Positions 1-7,973 of a DNA stretch of 64,000 nucleotides are shown in pieces. Origin of the DNA: UBA935 sp031556725 (lineage in GTDB: Bacteria; Bacillota; Clostridia; Lachnospirales; Lachnospiraceae); NCBI GenBank assembly GCA_031556725.1, contig JAVBSL010000014.1, positions 1 to 64,000 on the forward strand. The letters run 5' to 3'. A program made the position numbers and the translations under genes. Positions within the stretch are counted from its first letter, which is position 1. Every line of letters begins with the position of its first letter. The notes beneath the pieces are model-generated. The model was not told where the DNA came from. It was given only the letters and a program-made list of their open reading frames with translations, and ran no database searches.

Positions 1-2
1 TA

Positions 3-863
3 AGGCAGGTCAGGGTACAGGAATCAGCTATTGACGGCACCAGAAAATTCTTATTTGCATTGGATGACGGCAATCTGGTGGAAAGTGTATGGATGAAATA
101 CAAGCATGGCAATTCCGTATGTATATCTTCCCAGGTGGGATGCCGGATGGGATGTGCTTTCTGCGCTTCCACCCTGGATGGATTGGAACGTTCCCTGACA
201 GCAGGAGAAATGCTGGAACAGATTTATGCAATAACTCGGTATACCGGGGAGCGGGTTTCTAACGTTGTGGTGATGGGAATGGGTGAACCTTTGGATAATT
301 ATGACAATTTAATTCGTTTTTTGGGAATACTAACTGATGAAAACGGATTGCATATCAGCCAGAGAAACATTACCGTTTCCACTTGCGGTCTGGTACCCCA
401 GATATATCAGTTGGCTGAAGAAAACTTACAAATAACCCTGGCATTGTCCCTGCATGCCACCACTGATGAAAAGCGCAGTAATTTGATGCCTATAGCCAAA
501 CGCTATCATCTGGCGGAAGTGATGAAGGCCTGTGCTTATTATTTTGAAAAGACAGGGAGGCGCCTGACTTTTGAATACAGCCTGGTGGGAAATATTAATG
601 ACAGCATCGAGGATGCGGGAGAACTTGCCAAACTGGTGGGACCTTTAAATTGTCATGTTAATCTGATCCCTGTGAACCCTATTAAAGAGCGGGATTTTGT
701 AGAGACGGATGGAAAAAAAATACAGGAATTTAAAAATAAACTTGAAAAATACAAAATTAATGTTACTATTAGAAGGGAAATGGGAAGAGATATAGACGGC
801 GCTTGCGGGCAGCTTAGAAGGAAGATTAATGAGCAAATGCGGAGGGAGGTACACCAATGCTGA
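3..863 (+). CDS. rlmN: 23S rRNA (adenine-2503-C2)-methyltransferase RlmN, 5'-truncated by window edge
   Basis: Radical-SAM enzyme that methylates A2503 of 23S rRNA and also certain tRNAs. The reading frame is open to the left edge of the window (it begins RQVRVQESAIDGTRKF), so the start codon and roughly the first 60 residues lie outside. The radical-SAM motif CRMGCAFC follows HGNSVCISSQVG. Near the C terminus GACGQL carries the second catalytic cysteine typical of RlmN/Cfr. RlmN rather than Cfr is inferred from the overall match to the housekeeping family and from the neighbours. The stop codon overlaps the start of the phosphatase gene by 7 bases, so translation is probably coupled. Confidence 0.95.
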   Translation, partial: RQVRVQESAIDGTRKFLFALDDGNLVESVWMKYKHGNSVCISSQVGCRMGCAFCASTLDGLERSLTAGEMLEQIYAITRYTGERVSNVVVMGMGEPLDNYDNLIRFLGILTDENGLHISQRNITVSTCGLVPQIYQLAEENLQITLALSLHATTDEKRSNLMPIAKRYHLAEVMKACAYYFEKTGRRLTFEYSLVGNINDSIEDAGELAKLVGPLNCHVNLIPVNPIKERDFVETDGKKIQEFKNKLEKYKINVTIRREMGRDIDGACGQLRRKINEQMRREVHQC

Positions 864-1609
864 AGTCGGTTTCTTTGACTGATATTGGAAAAAGAAGAAA
901 ACTAAATCAGGACTTTGTGTATACATCACAAGAGAATATAGGTAATCTTCCCAATGTTTTTATAGTTGCGGATGGTATGGGCGGACATAATGCGGGGGAT
1001 TTTGCGTCCCGCTGTACGGTTGAGAAAATGATTGCGGAGATTGAAGACTCTTTTGAGAAAAATCCCATTAAGATTTTGGATAAGGCCATTCAGGCGGCCA
1101 ATACAGATATCCGTAAACGGGCAGAAGCCAATGAAGAACTGTACGGGATGGGAACCACGGTGGTAGCGGCAACCTGCTTAGGGCAATATCTGCAGATCGC
1201 CAACGTTGGAGACAGCCGGCTTTATATAGCCAACGGAAAAAACCAGACTATCAGACAGATTACCAAAGATCATTCGTTGGTGGAAGAAATGGTTCGGATG
1301 GGCGGTATGGATAAAGAAGCGGCCAAAAACCATCCCGATAAACATATTATTACCAGAGCAATCGGGGCTAAGGACACTGTGACGGCAGATTTTTTTAATG
1401 AAGAATTGCTTCCCGGTGATATTATACTGCTCTGTTCCGATGGGTTGAGCAATATGCTCGAGGATGAAGAAATCGGAAAAATACTATACGAAAATACAAG
1501 TTTAATAAACAGGGCGGAGGAATTGGTAAAGGTGGCCAATGACAATGGTGGAAGAGACAATATTGCAGTCATCATCATTGATCCATTTGCAGAGGAAGAT
1601 AGGAGCTAA
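857..1609 (+). CDS. prpC: PP2C-type Ser/Thr protein phosphatase (PrpC/Stp)
   Basis: Metal-dependent phosphatase that reverses phosphorylation by the neighbouring PASTA kinase. All PP2C metal-binding motifs are visible in the 250 residues: DGMGG at 39-43, GDS at 118-120, SDG at 194-196 and GGRDN at 231-235. There is no membrane segment, so it is cytoplasmic. The ATG overlaps the rlmN stop, with GGGAGG just upstream. The kinase gene starts 6 bases after its stop. The rlmN-prpC-prkC-rsgA order is the usual Firmicute arrangement. Confidence 0.95.
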   Translation: MLKSVSLTDIGKRRKLNQDFVYTSQENIGNLPNVFIVADGMGGHNAGDFASRCTVEKMIAEIEDSFEKNPIKILDKAIQAANTDIRKRAEANEELYGMGTTVVAATCLGQYLQIANVGDSRLYIANGKNQTIRQITKDHSLVEEMVRMGGMDKEAAKNHPDKHIITRAIGAKDTVTADFFNEELLPGDIILLCSDGLSNMLEDEEIGKILYENTSLINRAEELVKVANDNGGRDNIAVIIIDPFAEEDRS

Positions 1610-1615
1610 GGGTTC

Positions 1616-3781
1616 ATGATAAAAATAGGAATGATAATCGGAGATCGATACGAGATATTGGAAAAAATCGGTACGGGCGGTATGTCCGACGTTTATAAAG
1701 CCAAATGTCATAAGCTGAATCGTTTTGTCGCAGTCAAAGTGTTGAAACAAGAGTTCAGTGAAAATGCTAATTTTGTTTCTAAGTTTAGAATAGAAGCACA
1801 GGCCGCTGCAGGCTTAAGTCATCCCAATATCGTAAATGTCTACGATGTAGGGGAAGAGAACGGTATCTATTATATTGTTATGGAATTGGTAGAGGGAATT
1901 ACCCTCAAAAAATATATTGAAAAAAAAGCAAGACTTTCCGTAAAAGAGGCCATCAGCATTGCCATTCAGATTTGTATGGGCATTGAGGCGGCTCATAATA
2001 ATCATATTATCCACAGAGATATCAAACCTCAAAATATCATTATTTCCAAAGAAGGAAAAGTAAAGGTAACGGACTTTGGCATTGCCAAGGCGGCAACCAG
2101 CAATACCATTACCTCCAATGTCATGGGATCGGTGCATTATACCTCTCCGGAACAGGCGAGAGGCGGATTTTCCGATGCCAAAAGTGATATTTATTCATTG
2201 GGAATTACGTTGTTTGAAATGCTCACCGGCAGAGTGGCATTTAACGGTGAAACGACAGTGGCGATTGCCATTAAACATATTCAGGAGGAAATGCCCTCCC
2301 CCAGAGAGTACGTATCGGAGATTCCGGTCAGTGTGGAGCAGATTGTTTTCAAATGCTGCCAGAAAAGCCCGGACAGACGGTATCAGTCCATGGGTGAGTT
2401 GATCGCTGATTTGAAGAAATCCCTGATGAATCCCAATGAAGATTTTGTCAAAGTTGTAGATCCGGATGAAGAGGCTTCCACCAGAGCGATTTCAGATACC
2501 GAGATGGCTCAGATTAAGGCTGCCAGAAATAGAAATACCATTGACGAAGAATTGCAACATGATGATCCGCAATATGCGTACTCTCATTATGAAGATTCTC
2601 ATTATGAAGATGATGAGCCGGAATATGAGGACGACGAGGATGATTATTATTCCTATGAAGAAAATGACGATGACTACGATGATGAAGATTATAACCCCAA
2701 AATGGAAAAAGTGACCACTGTATTGGCGATAGTTGCTGCTGTTTTGATAGGCTGCGTCTTGATATTTTTAGTGGGAAGAGCCTTTGGCTTGTTTCAGTTC
2801 AGTTTTTTTGATAAAAAAGAACAGACGGAAGATGTTACGGAAGCAGCCGAACAGGTGGAGATGGTCAAAGTAGTAGGGATGAAGCTGGAAGAAGCCAAGG
2901 TTGCTTTGATCGGCATTGGTCTTACACCGGAAATCCAGTATAAAGAAAGCGGTGAATATGAAAGCGGTATCGTCATGAAGTCTTCCGTGGCGCAGGGTGA
3001 GATGGTGGATATCGGAAGCAATGTTGTTCTCACCGTAAGTTCCGGATCGGAAGGTGTGGAAGTGCCGGAACTGGTAGGGAAAACGGAAGCGGAAGCAAGG
3101 TCAATCCTTGAGAAAAGCGGCTTTTTGGTTAATAAAACAGAAGGATATGATGCTTATATTAAACAGGGCAGTGTGCTGAGCCAGGATCCCGCATCAGGAA
3201 GTAAGGCACCTTCAGGCTCTGCTGTAACCATCAAGATCAGCCTCGGAGCAGAAGATACCAAGGTTCAGATGCCTAATCTCATCGGACAAACGGAAATGGA
3301 TGCTATGGTAATCTTGCAGGAGGCAGGGTTAGCTATGGGCAATGTTACCGAAGTCACCAATGAAGATCCGGCACTGGCAGGATTTGTATGTTATCAAAAT
3401 TATTCGGTAGGGAATTATGTGGAAAAAGGGACGGTAATTGATCTGCAGGTCAGCATCGGACCGGCAGAGGCATTATACAGTTATGCCGGAAGTATTTCAG
3501 GGCCCACTGCCCAGGAGGATGCCTACTATAAAGAAGGAACATCGGTCACGGTAACCCTTACGGCTGCCGACGGTACCCAATTGTTGTCCACCCAGACAAC
3601 ATCATTCCCGTTACCGGTAAATTTCTCTAATATAAAAGCCTCTGCGGGAACCTTGCTGCTTCAATATTTAAACACCCGGGAAGCTCAAAGTATCACTCAT
3701 GATGACGGCAGTGTTGAAACCATCGAGGGAACCATCGAAAGTAAAGAAATACGCAGGGAGATAACATTCACACCACAATAA
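1616..3781 (+). CDS. prkC: PASTA-domain Ser/Thr protein kinase (PrkC/Stk1)
   Basis: Membrane kinase that senses peptidoglycan fragments or lipid II and controls growth, cell-wall synthesis and germination in related bacteria. The 721 residues show a Hanks-type kinase domain with the glycine loop GTGGMS at 19-24, the ATP lysine K41, HRDIKPQN at 133-140 and DFG at 153-155. A strongly acidic Asp/Glu/Tyr-rich juxtamembrane linker covers about 311-358 and one membrane helix about 366-388. Three extracellular PASTA repeats lie at about 417-476, 481-544 and 549-615, followed by a C-terminal domain of about 100 residues. The acidic linker is longer and more charged than usual. AGGAG lies 10 bases before the ATG. 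Confidence 0.96.
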   Translation: MIKIGMIIGDRYEILEKIGTGGMSDVYKAKCHKLNRFVAVKVLKQEFSENANFVSKFRIEAQAAAGLSHPNIVNVYDVGEENGIYYIVMELVEGITLKKYIEKKARLSVKEAISIAIQICMGIEAAHNNHIIHRDIKPQNIIISKEGKVKVTDFGIAKAATSNTITSNVMGSVHYTSPEQARGGFSDAKSDIYSLGITLFEMLTGRVAFNGETTVAIAIKHIQEEMPSPREYVSEIPVSVEQIVFKCCQKSPDRRYQSMGELIADLKKSLMNPNEDFVKVVDPDEEASTRAISDTEMAQIKAARNRNTIDEELQHDDPQYAYSHYEDSHYEDDEPEYEDDEDDYYSYEENDDDYDDEDYNPKMEKVTTVLAIVAAVLIGCVLIFLVGRAFGLFQFSFFDKKEQTEDVTEAAEQVEMVKVVGMKLEEAKVALIGIGLTPEIQYKESGEYESGIVMKSSVAQGEMVDIGSNVVLTVSSGSEGVEVPELVGKTEAEARSILEKSGFLVNKTEGYDAYIKQGSVLSQDPASGSKAPSGSAVTIKISLGAEDTKVQMPNLIGQTEMDAMVILQEAGLAMGNVTEVTNEDPALAGFVCYQNYSVGNYVEKGTVIDLQVSIGPAEALYSYAGSISGPTAQEDAYYKEGTSVTVTLTAADGTQLLSTQTTSFPLPVNFSNIKASAGTLLLQYLNTREAQSITHDDGSVETIEGTIESKEIRREITFTPQ

Positions 3782-3796
3782 CAATAAGGGAACTGT

Positions 3797-4678
3797 ATGC
3801 AGGGAAAGATAATCAAAGGAATTGCAGGATTTTACTATATTTATGCAGAAGAAGACAGTCAAATCTATGAATGTAAGGCCAAAGGAATTTTCCGGAAAGA
3901 CGGGATAAAACCGCTGGTGGGAGATGACGTGCTGTTGGATGTTGTAGAAGCGGAAAACCGGATTGGCAACGTAACGGAAATTTTGCCCCGGCGCAACACC
4001 TTGATCCGTCCGGCAGTTGCCAATGTGGACCAGGCCATGATCATATTCGCTATCGTCAAGCCTGATCCCAATTATAATTTATTGGACCGTTTTTTGGTAA
4101 CCATGGAAAAACAACAGCTTCCCTGTATAATCTGTTTTAATAAAAAAGATATTGCAACCAAAGAAGAACAGGAAGAACTTCGTAGAAGCTATGAAACCTG
4201 CGGCTTTACAGTGCTGTTTGTCAGCGCTGAAGAAAACCAGGGGATGGAGGAAGTACTTCTTCTTTTGAAAGGTAAGACCACAGTAGTAGCCGGTCCCAGC
4301 GGAGTGGGCAAATCCACAATGATCAATTGCCTGTGTCCCGAGGCCCATATGGAAACCGGTGAAATAAGCAAAAAGATTGAACGGGGCAAGCATACCACCA
4401 GACATTCGGAGGTGTTTGCCCTGGGAGAAAATACGTATATTATGGATACTCCCGGTTTCACATCCCTGACCCTGGGAAAAATGGAAAAAGAGGAGCTGAA
4501 GCACTTTTATCCGGAATTTTCTCAATATGCGGACTATTGTAAATTTGCGGAATGTGCTCATATCAGTGAACCGGTATGTGGTGTAAAAGAAGCGTTGGAG
4601 CAGGGCAAAATCAGCCGTCTGCGTTATGATAATTATGTCAAGCTTTATGAAGAATTAAAAGCAATGAAGAAATACTGA
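3797..4678 (+). CDS. rsgA: Ribosome small-subunit-dependent GTPase A
   Basis: Circularly permuted GTPase that helps late maturation of the 30S subunit. The permuted motif order is clear: G4 NKKD at 115-118 comes before G1 GPSGVGKST at 166-174 and G3 DTPG at 217-220. An N-terminal OB-fold precedes the GTPase domain. A C-terminal zinc knuckle is formed by C248, C253, H255 and C261. Length 293 is normal. It sits 15 bases after prkC in the same operon. Confidence 0.96.
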   Translation: MQGKIIKGIAGFYYIYAEEDSQIYECKAKGIFRKDGIKPLVGDDVLLDVVEAENRIGNVTEILPRRNTLIRPAVANVDQAMIIFAIVKPDPNYNLLDRFLVTMEKQQLPCIICFNKKDIATKEEQEELRRSYETCGFTVLFVSAEENQGMEEVLLLLKGKTTVVAGPSGVGKSTMINCLCPEAHMETGEISKKIERGKHTTRHSEVFALGENTYIMDTPGFTSLTLGKMEKEELKHFYPEFSQYADYCKFAECAHISEPVCGVKEALEQGKISRLRYDNYVKLYEELKAMKKY

Positions 4679-4700
4679 ATGAAATGGAGAATAATACATA

Positions 4701-5798
4701 ATGAAATTAGGAATCCTGGGACTCCCCAATGTGGGCAAAAGCACCCTGTTCAATTCGTTAACCAAAGCAGGGGCGGAATCAGCCAATTATCCCTTTTGTA
4801 CTATCGATCCCAATGTGGGAATCGTGACGGTACCGGACCAGCGCCTGAAGCTGCTGGGAGATATGTATGCTTCCAAAAAGGTGACACCGGCCGTTATCGA
4901 ATTCGTCGATATTGCCGGACTGGTGAAAGGAGCTTCCAAAGGAGAAGGACTGGGCAATCAGTTTTTGAGCAACATCAGGGAAGTGGATGCCGTTGTCCAC
5001 GTAGTACGCTGCTTTGAAGATGAAAATGTGGTTCATGTGGATGGAAATATCGATCCTATCCGTGATATCGAAACGATTAATTTGGAATTGATCTTTTCGG
5101 ATCTGGAAATCCTGGAAAGAAGAATCGCCAAAACAGGAAAGGCCGCCCGGATGGACAAGACCCTTGCCAAAGAGGCCGAGCTTCTGGATAAGATCAAGGC
5201 TCATCTGGAAGATGGAAAACTGGCCAGAAGCTATGAGGCTGAAGATGAAGAAGAGACCGTACTGTTAGCTTCTTATAATCTGCTTACCTATAAGCCGGTC
5301 ATCTTTGCTGCCAATGTGGCAGAGGAGGATTTGGCCAATGATGGGGCGGATAATGCCGGTGTGAAGAAGGTTCGTGCCTTTGCCGCCGAAAACGATAGTG
5401 AGGTGTTTGTGATCTGTGCCCAGATCGAACAGGAAATTGCCGAACTGGAAGAAGATGAAAAGATCATGTTTTTAGAAGATTTGGGCTTATCGGAGTCAGG
5501 CCTGGAAAAACTCATCAAATCAAGCTATCATCTGTTGGGTCTGCAAAGCTTTTTGACTGCCGGTGAGGATGAAACAAGAGCCTGGACCATCAAGATCGGG
5601 ACCAAAGCACCACAGGCTGCCGGTAAGATCCATACCGATTTTGAACGCGGATTTATTAAAGCGGAAGTGGTTAATTATAAAGATCTGTTGGAACAGGGTT
5701 CATTAGCTGCCGCCAGAGAAAAAGGCCTGGTGGGAATGGAAGGAAAGGAATATGTTGTAAAAGACGGAGATGTTATTTTGTTCCGCTTTAATGTTTGA
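4701..5798 (+). CDS. ychF: Redox-regulated ATPase YchF (Obg family)
   Basis: Obg-family P-loop protein that prefers ATP, associates with ribosomes and is linked to stress responses. The P-loop GLPNVGKST is at residues 7-15, followed by NYPFCTIDPN and DIAGLVKGASKGEGLG. A C-terminal TGS domain covers roughly 279-363. Length 365 is typical. The start is ATG 4701, with GGAGA 11 bases upstream. A strong terminator follows, ending this transcription unit. Confidence 0.96.
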   Translation: MKLGILGLPNVGKSTLFNSLTKAGAESANYPFCTIDPNVGIVTVPDQRLKLLGDMYASKKVTPAVIEFVDIAGLVKGASKGEGLGNQFLSNIREVDAVVHVVRCFEDENVVHVDGNIDPIRDIETINLELIFSDLEILERRIAKTGKAARMDKTLAKEAELLDKIKAHLEDGKLARSYEAEDEEETVLLASYNLLTYKPVIFAANVAEEDLANDGADNAGVKKVRAFAAENDSEVFVICAQIEQEIAELEEDEKIMFLEDLGLSESGLEKLIKSSYHLLGLQSFLTAGEDETRAWTIKIGTKAPQAAGKIHTDFERGFIKAEVVNYKDLLEQGSLAAAREKGLVGMEGKEYVVKDGDVILFRFNV

Positions 5799-5858
5799 CC
5801 TATATATAGTGTCCGAGTTAATGGACAACACCACATGTTGAAAAAGCTGATAAAATGG

Positions 5859-5892
5859 CGCTTTGCGAGCAATCGCAAGGCGTATTTTTTTT
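5859..5892 (+). terminator. Rho-independent terminator after ychF
   Basis: A 10-bp stem (CGCTTTGCGA paired with TCGCAAGGCG, one G-U pair) with a GCAA loop, followed by a T-rich tract. It separates the rlmN-ychF unit from the dcw cluster. Confidence 0.85.
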
Positions 5893-5908
5893 GAAAAAAT
5901 GCTTGATT

Positions 5909-5936
5909 TTGCTTGCCAAAAATGTAAAACTAGTAT
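5909..5936 (+). promoter_or_regulatory. Probable promoter of the mraZ/dcw cluster
   Basis: TTGCTT (5909-5914) and TAGTAT (5931-5936) are separated by 16 bp. A second TATAAA-like element lies a few bases downstream. The four MraZ boxes start about 13 bp after the -10, which fits repression by MraZ. The exact elements are uncertain because several AT-rich hexamers overlap. Confidence 0.45.
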
Positions 5937-5948
5937 AAAATCAGTATA

Positions 5949-5988
5949 AAAGTGGTAAAAAGTGGAGGTAAGTGGTGAAAAGTGGTAG
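5949..5988 (+). promoter_or_regulatory. MraZ operator: four GTGG boxes with 10-bp period
   Basis: Four direct copies of AAGTGG start at 5950, 5960, 5970 and 5980, exactly 10 bp apart. The extended boxes read AAAGTGG, AAAGTGG, TAAGTGG and AAAGTGG. MraZ is a ring-shaped AbrB-fold repressor that binds short direct repeats spaced one helical turn apart upstream of its own gene; the Mollicute consensus AAAGTGKNNN is nearly identical. The site lies about 70 bp before mraZ. Confidence 0.85.
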
Positions 5989-6058
5989 AAATCCTATCCA
6001 AAACTTGTGGCAGGCCATTTTTTTAAAACAGAGGTAAAAGGGCACGGGTGATACGCAG

Positions 6059-6490
6059 ATGTTTATGGGTGAGTATAACCATACAGTCGATGCAAAAGGC
6101 AGACTGATCATCCCTTCCAGGTTTCGTGAGAGTTTAGGTGACGAATTCGTGGTAACTAAGGGACTGGATGGCTGTTTATTTGTGTATGACCATGCGGAGT
6201 GGCAGGTTTTTGAAGAAAAGCTGAAAACGTTACCTTTGACTAACAAGGATGCAAGACAGTTTGTCCGTTTTTTCCTGGCCGGTGCGGCAAATGTTGAAGT
6301 GGATAAACAGGGGAGAATTCTGGTACCCAATGTACTGAGGGATTTTGCGGGAATTGATAAGGATGCCGTATTGATCGGTGTAGCCAGCAGAATCGAAATC
6401 TGGAGCAAGGAAAGATGGGAAGGCACGGCTGAATATCAGGATATGGATGAGATTGCCGAGCACATGTCAGAACTGGGACTGGGAATATAA
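6059..6490 (+). CDS. mraZ: Transcriptional regulator MraZ
   Basis: Double AbrB-fold DNA-binding protein that represses the division and cell-wall cluster. The 143 residues begin MFMGEYNHTVDAKGRLIIPS, the family hallmark, and the DxKGRxxxP motif is repeated in the second half (VDKQGRILVPNVL). The start may be ATG 6059 or the in-frame ATG two codons later; the Shine-Dalgarno sequence is weak. It is the first gene of the dcw cluster, directly behind its own operator. Confidence 0.96.
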   Translation: MFMGEYNHTVDAKGRLIIPSRFRESLGDEFVVTKGLDGCLFVYDHAEWQVFEEKLKTLPLTNKDARQFVRFFLAGAANVEVDKQGRILVPNVLRDFAGIDKDAVLIGVASRIEIWSKERWEGTAEYQDMDEIAEHMSELGLGI

Positions 6491-6506
6491 AGTCAGGAGA
6501 TTACGA

Positions 6507-7451
6507 ATGGAGTTTTCACATGCATCTGTTTTATTAGAAGAAACAATCGAAGGACTAAAGATAAAACCCGATGGTATTTATGTGGATGGTACTCTGGGCG
6601 GCGGCGGACATGCTTTTCATGTGGCAGGCAGATTGGCTGAGGGAGGACGGCTGATCGGGATCGATCAGGATGAAGCGGCAATCGCAGCGGCTGGACACCG
6701 GCTTGCGGAATTTGGTGGAAAAGTAACCATCGTTCGTAATAACTACCGAAATACGAAAAGTGTTCTGCAGGGAATGGAAATAGATAAAATAGACGGTATG
6801 ATTTTGGATCTGGGTGTTTCTTCTTATCAGCTGGACACTCTGGATCGGGGATTTTCTTATAAATATGATACCGGTTTAGATATGCGGATGGATACCAGGC
6901 AGAGTGTCAGTGCCAGGGAAATCATCAATGAGTATAGTGAAATGGATTTGTTTCGCGTGATCAGAGATTACGGCGAAGAGAAATTTGCTAAAAATATTGC
7001 GAAGCACATTGTCAGAGAAAGGGAAACAGCACCCATCAATACCACGGGGCAGCTGAATGAAATAATAAAAAATGCGATTCCGGCCAAGATGCGGGCGGAA
7101 GGCGGACATCCTTCCAAAAGAACTTTTCAGGCCATCCGCATTGAGTGTAACAAGGAATTGGAAGTACTGAAGGAATCAATAGAAGAATTGATATCACTGT
7201 TAAATCCGGGCGGAAGGCTGTGTATCATTACCTTCCATTCACTGGAAGACAGGATTGTAAAATCAATTTTCAGAAAATGTGAAAATCCATGTACCTGCCC
7301 CACTAATTTTCCGATGTGCATATGTGGGAAAAAGAGCATGGGCAAGGTCATCACCGGGAAGCCGATTCTTCCCGGCGAAGAAGAATGTAATGTGAATAAG
7401 CGGGCCAAAAGCGCAAAATTGCGTATTTTTGAAAAAGCTGGAAAGGAATAA
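6507..7451 (+). CDS. rsmH: 16S rRNA (cytosine-1402-N4)-methyltransferase RsmH
   Basis: SAM-dependent methyltransferase acting on C1402 in the ribosomal P site. YVDGTLGGGGHA near the N terminus is the SAM-binding loop. The central HPSKRTFQAIRIECN and late ITFHSLEDRIVK segments are RsmH signatures. The start is placed at ATG 6507, 6 bases after AGGAGA, giving 314 residues; an in-frame upstream ATG inside mraZ lacks support. A Cys-rich stretch (CENPCTCPTNFPMCICG) is usual for Firmicute RsmH. Confidence 0.95.
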   Translation: MEFSHASVLLEETIEGLKIKPDGIYVDGTLGGGGHAFHVAGRLAEGGRLIGIDQDEAAIAAAGHRLAEFGGKVTIVRNNYRNTKSVLQGMEIDKIDGMILDLGVSSYQLDTLDRGFSYKYDTGLDMRMDTRQSVSAREIINEYSEMDLFRVIRDYGEEKFAKNIAKHIVRERETAPINTTGQLNEIIKNAIPAKMRAEGGHPSKRTFQAIRIECNKELEVLKESIEELISLLNPGGRLCIITFHSLEDRIVKSIFRKCENPCTCPTNFPMCICGKKSMGKVITGKPILPGEEECNVNKRAKSAKLRIFEKAGKE

Positions 7452-7454
7452 ATC

Positions 7455-7961
7455 ATGGCAACGACTCAAGGAAGAGGAAATGCTGGAAACCGTAATGGCG
7501 GACAGTCAGGCAGACAAAACGGATATGTACAGGGGAATGCTGTCAGAAAGTTGCAGACGATGCCGAATCAATACCCGGCAATCGAAAAAACACCCCGGAA
7601 GCAGATTAGCAATGCGACCAGAAAGAACAGAGAAAAAGCCAGACATATGAATATGGGCTATGTACTTTTTCTGGTAACGGCAATGATTATATCAGGATTT
7701 ATTCTTACGGGGTATATCGGTTTGCAGTCAGACATCACCAATAGTATTGAGCATATTGCAAAATTGGAGAATCAATTAAATAATTTAAAGCTTGCAAATG
7801 ATGAAGAATATAGTAGAATAACTAATAGTGTTGATTTGGAAGAGGTTAAGCGGGTTGCCATTCAGGAGTTGGGAATGCGTTATGCCGAAGAAGGCCAGAT
7901 CATTGAGTTTACAAGCAGCGGAAATGATTATGTCAGACAGGTTGCGTCAATTTCGGAATAA
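7455..7961 (+). CDS. ftsL: FtsL-like septum initiation protein
   Basis: Bitopic divisome protein of 168 residues. It has a basic, Gln/Asn/Arg-rich cytoplasmic tail of about 60 residues, one membrane helix (MGYVLFLVTAMIISGFILTG), then a coiled coil (IEHIAKLENQLNNLKLAN) and a conserved end (VKRVAIQELGMRYAEEGQI). FtsL pairs with DivIC and DivIB to activate septal synthesis. Position between rsmH and a PBP is diagnostic. It starts 3 bases after the rsmH stop. Confidence 0.88.
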   Translation: MATTQGRGNAGNRNGGQSGRQNGYVQGNAVRKLQTMPNQYPAIEKTPRKQISNATRKNREKARHMNMGYVLFLVTAMIISGFILTGYIGLQSDITNSIEHIAKLENQLNNLKLANDEEYSRITNSVDLEEVKRVAIQELGMRYAEEGQIIEFTSSGNDYVRQVASISE

Positions 7962-7973
7962 GCAGGTGTTGAT

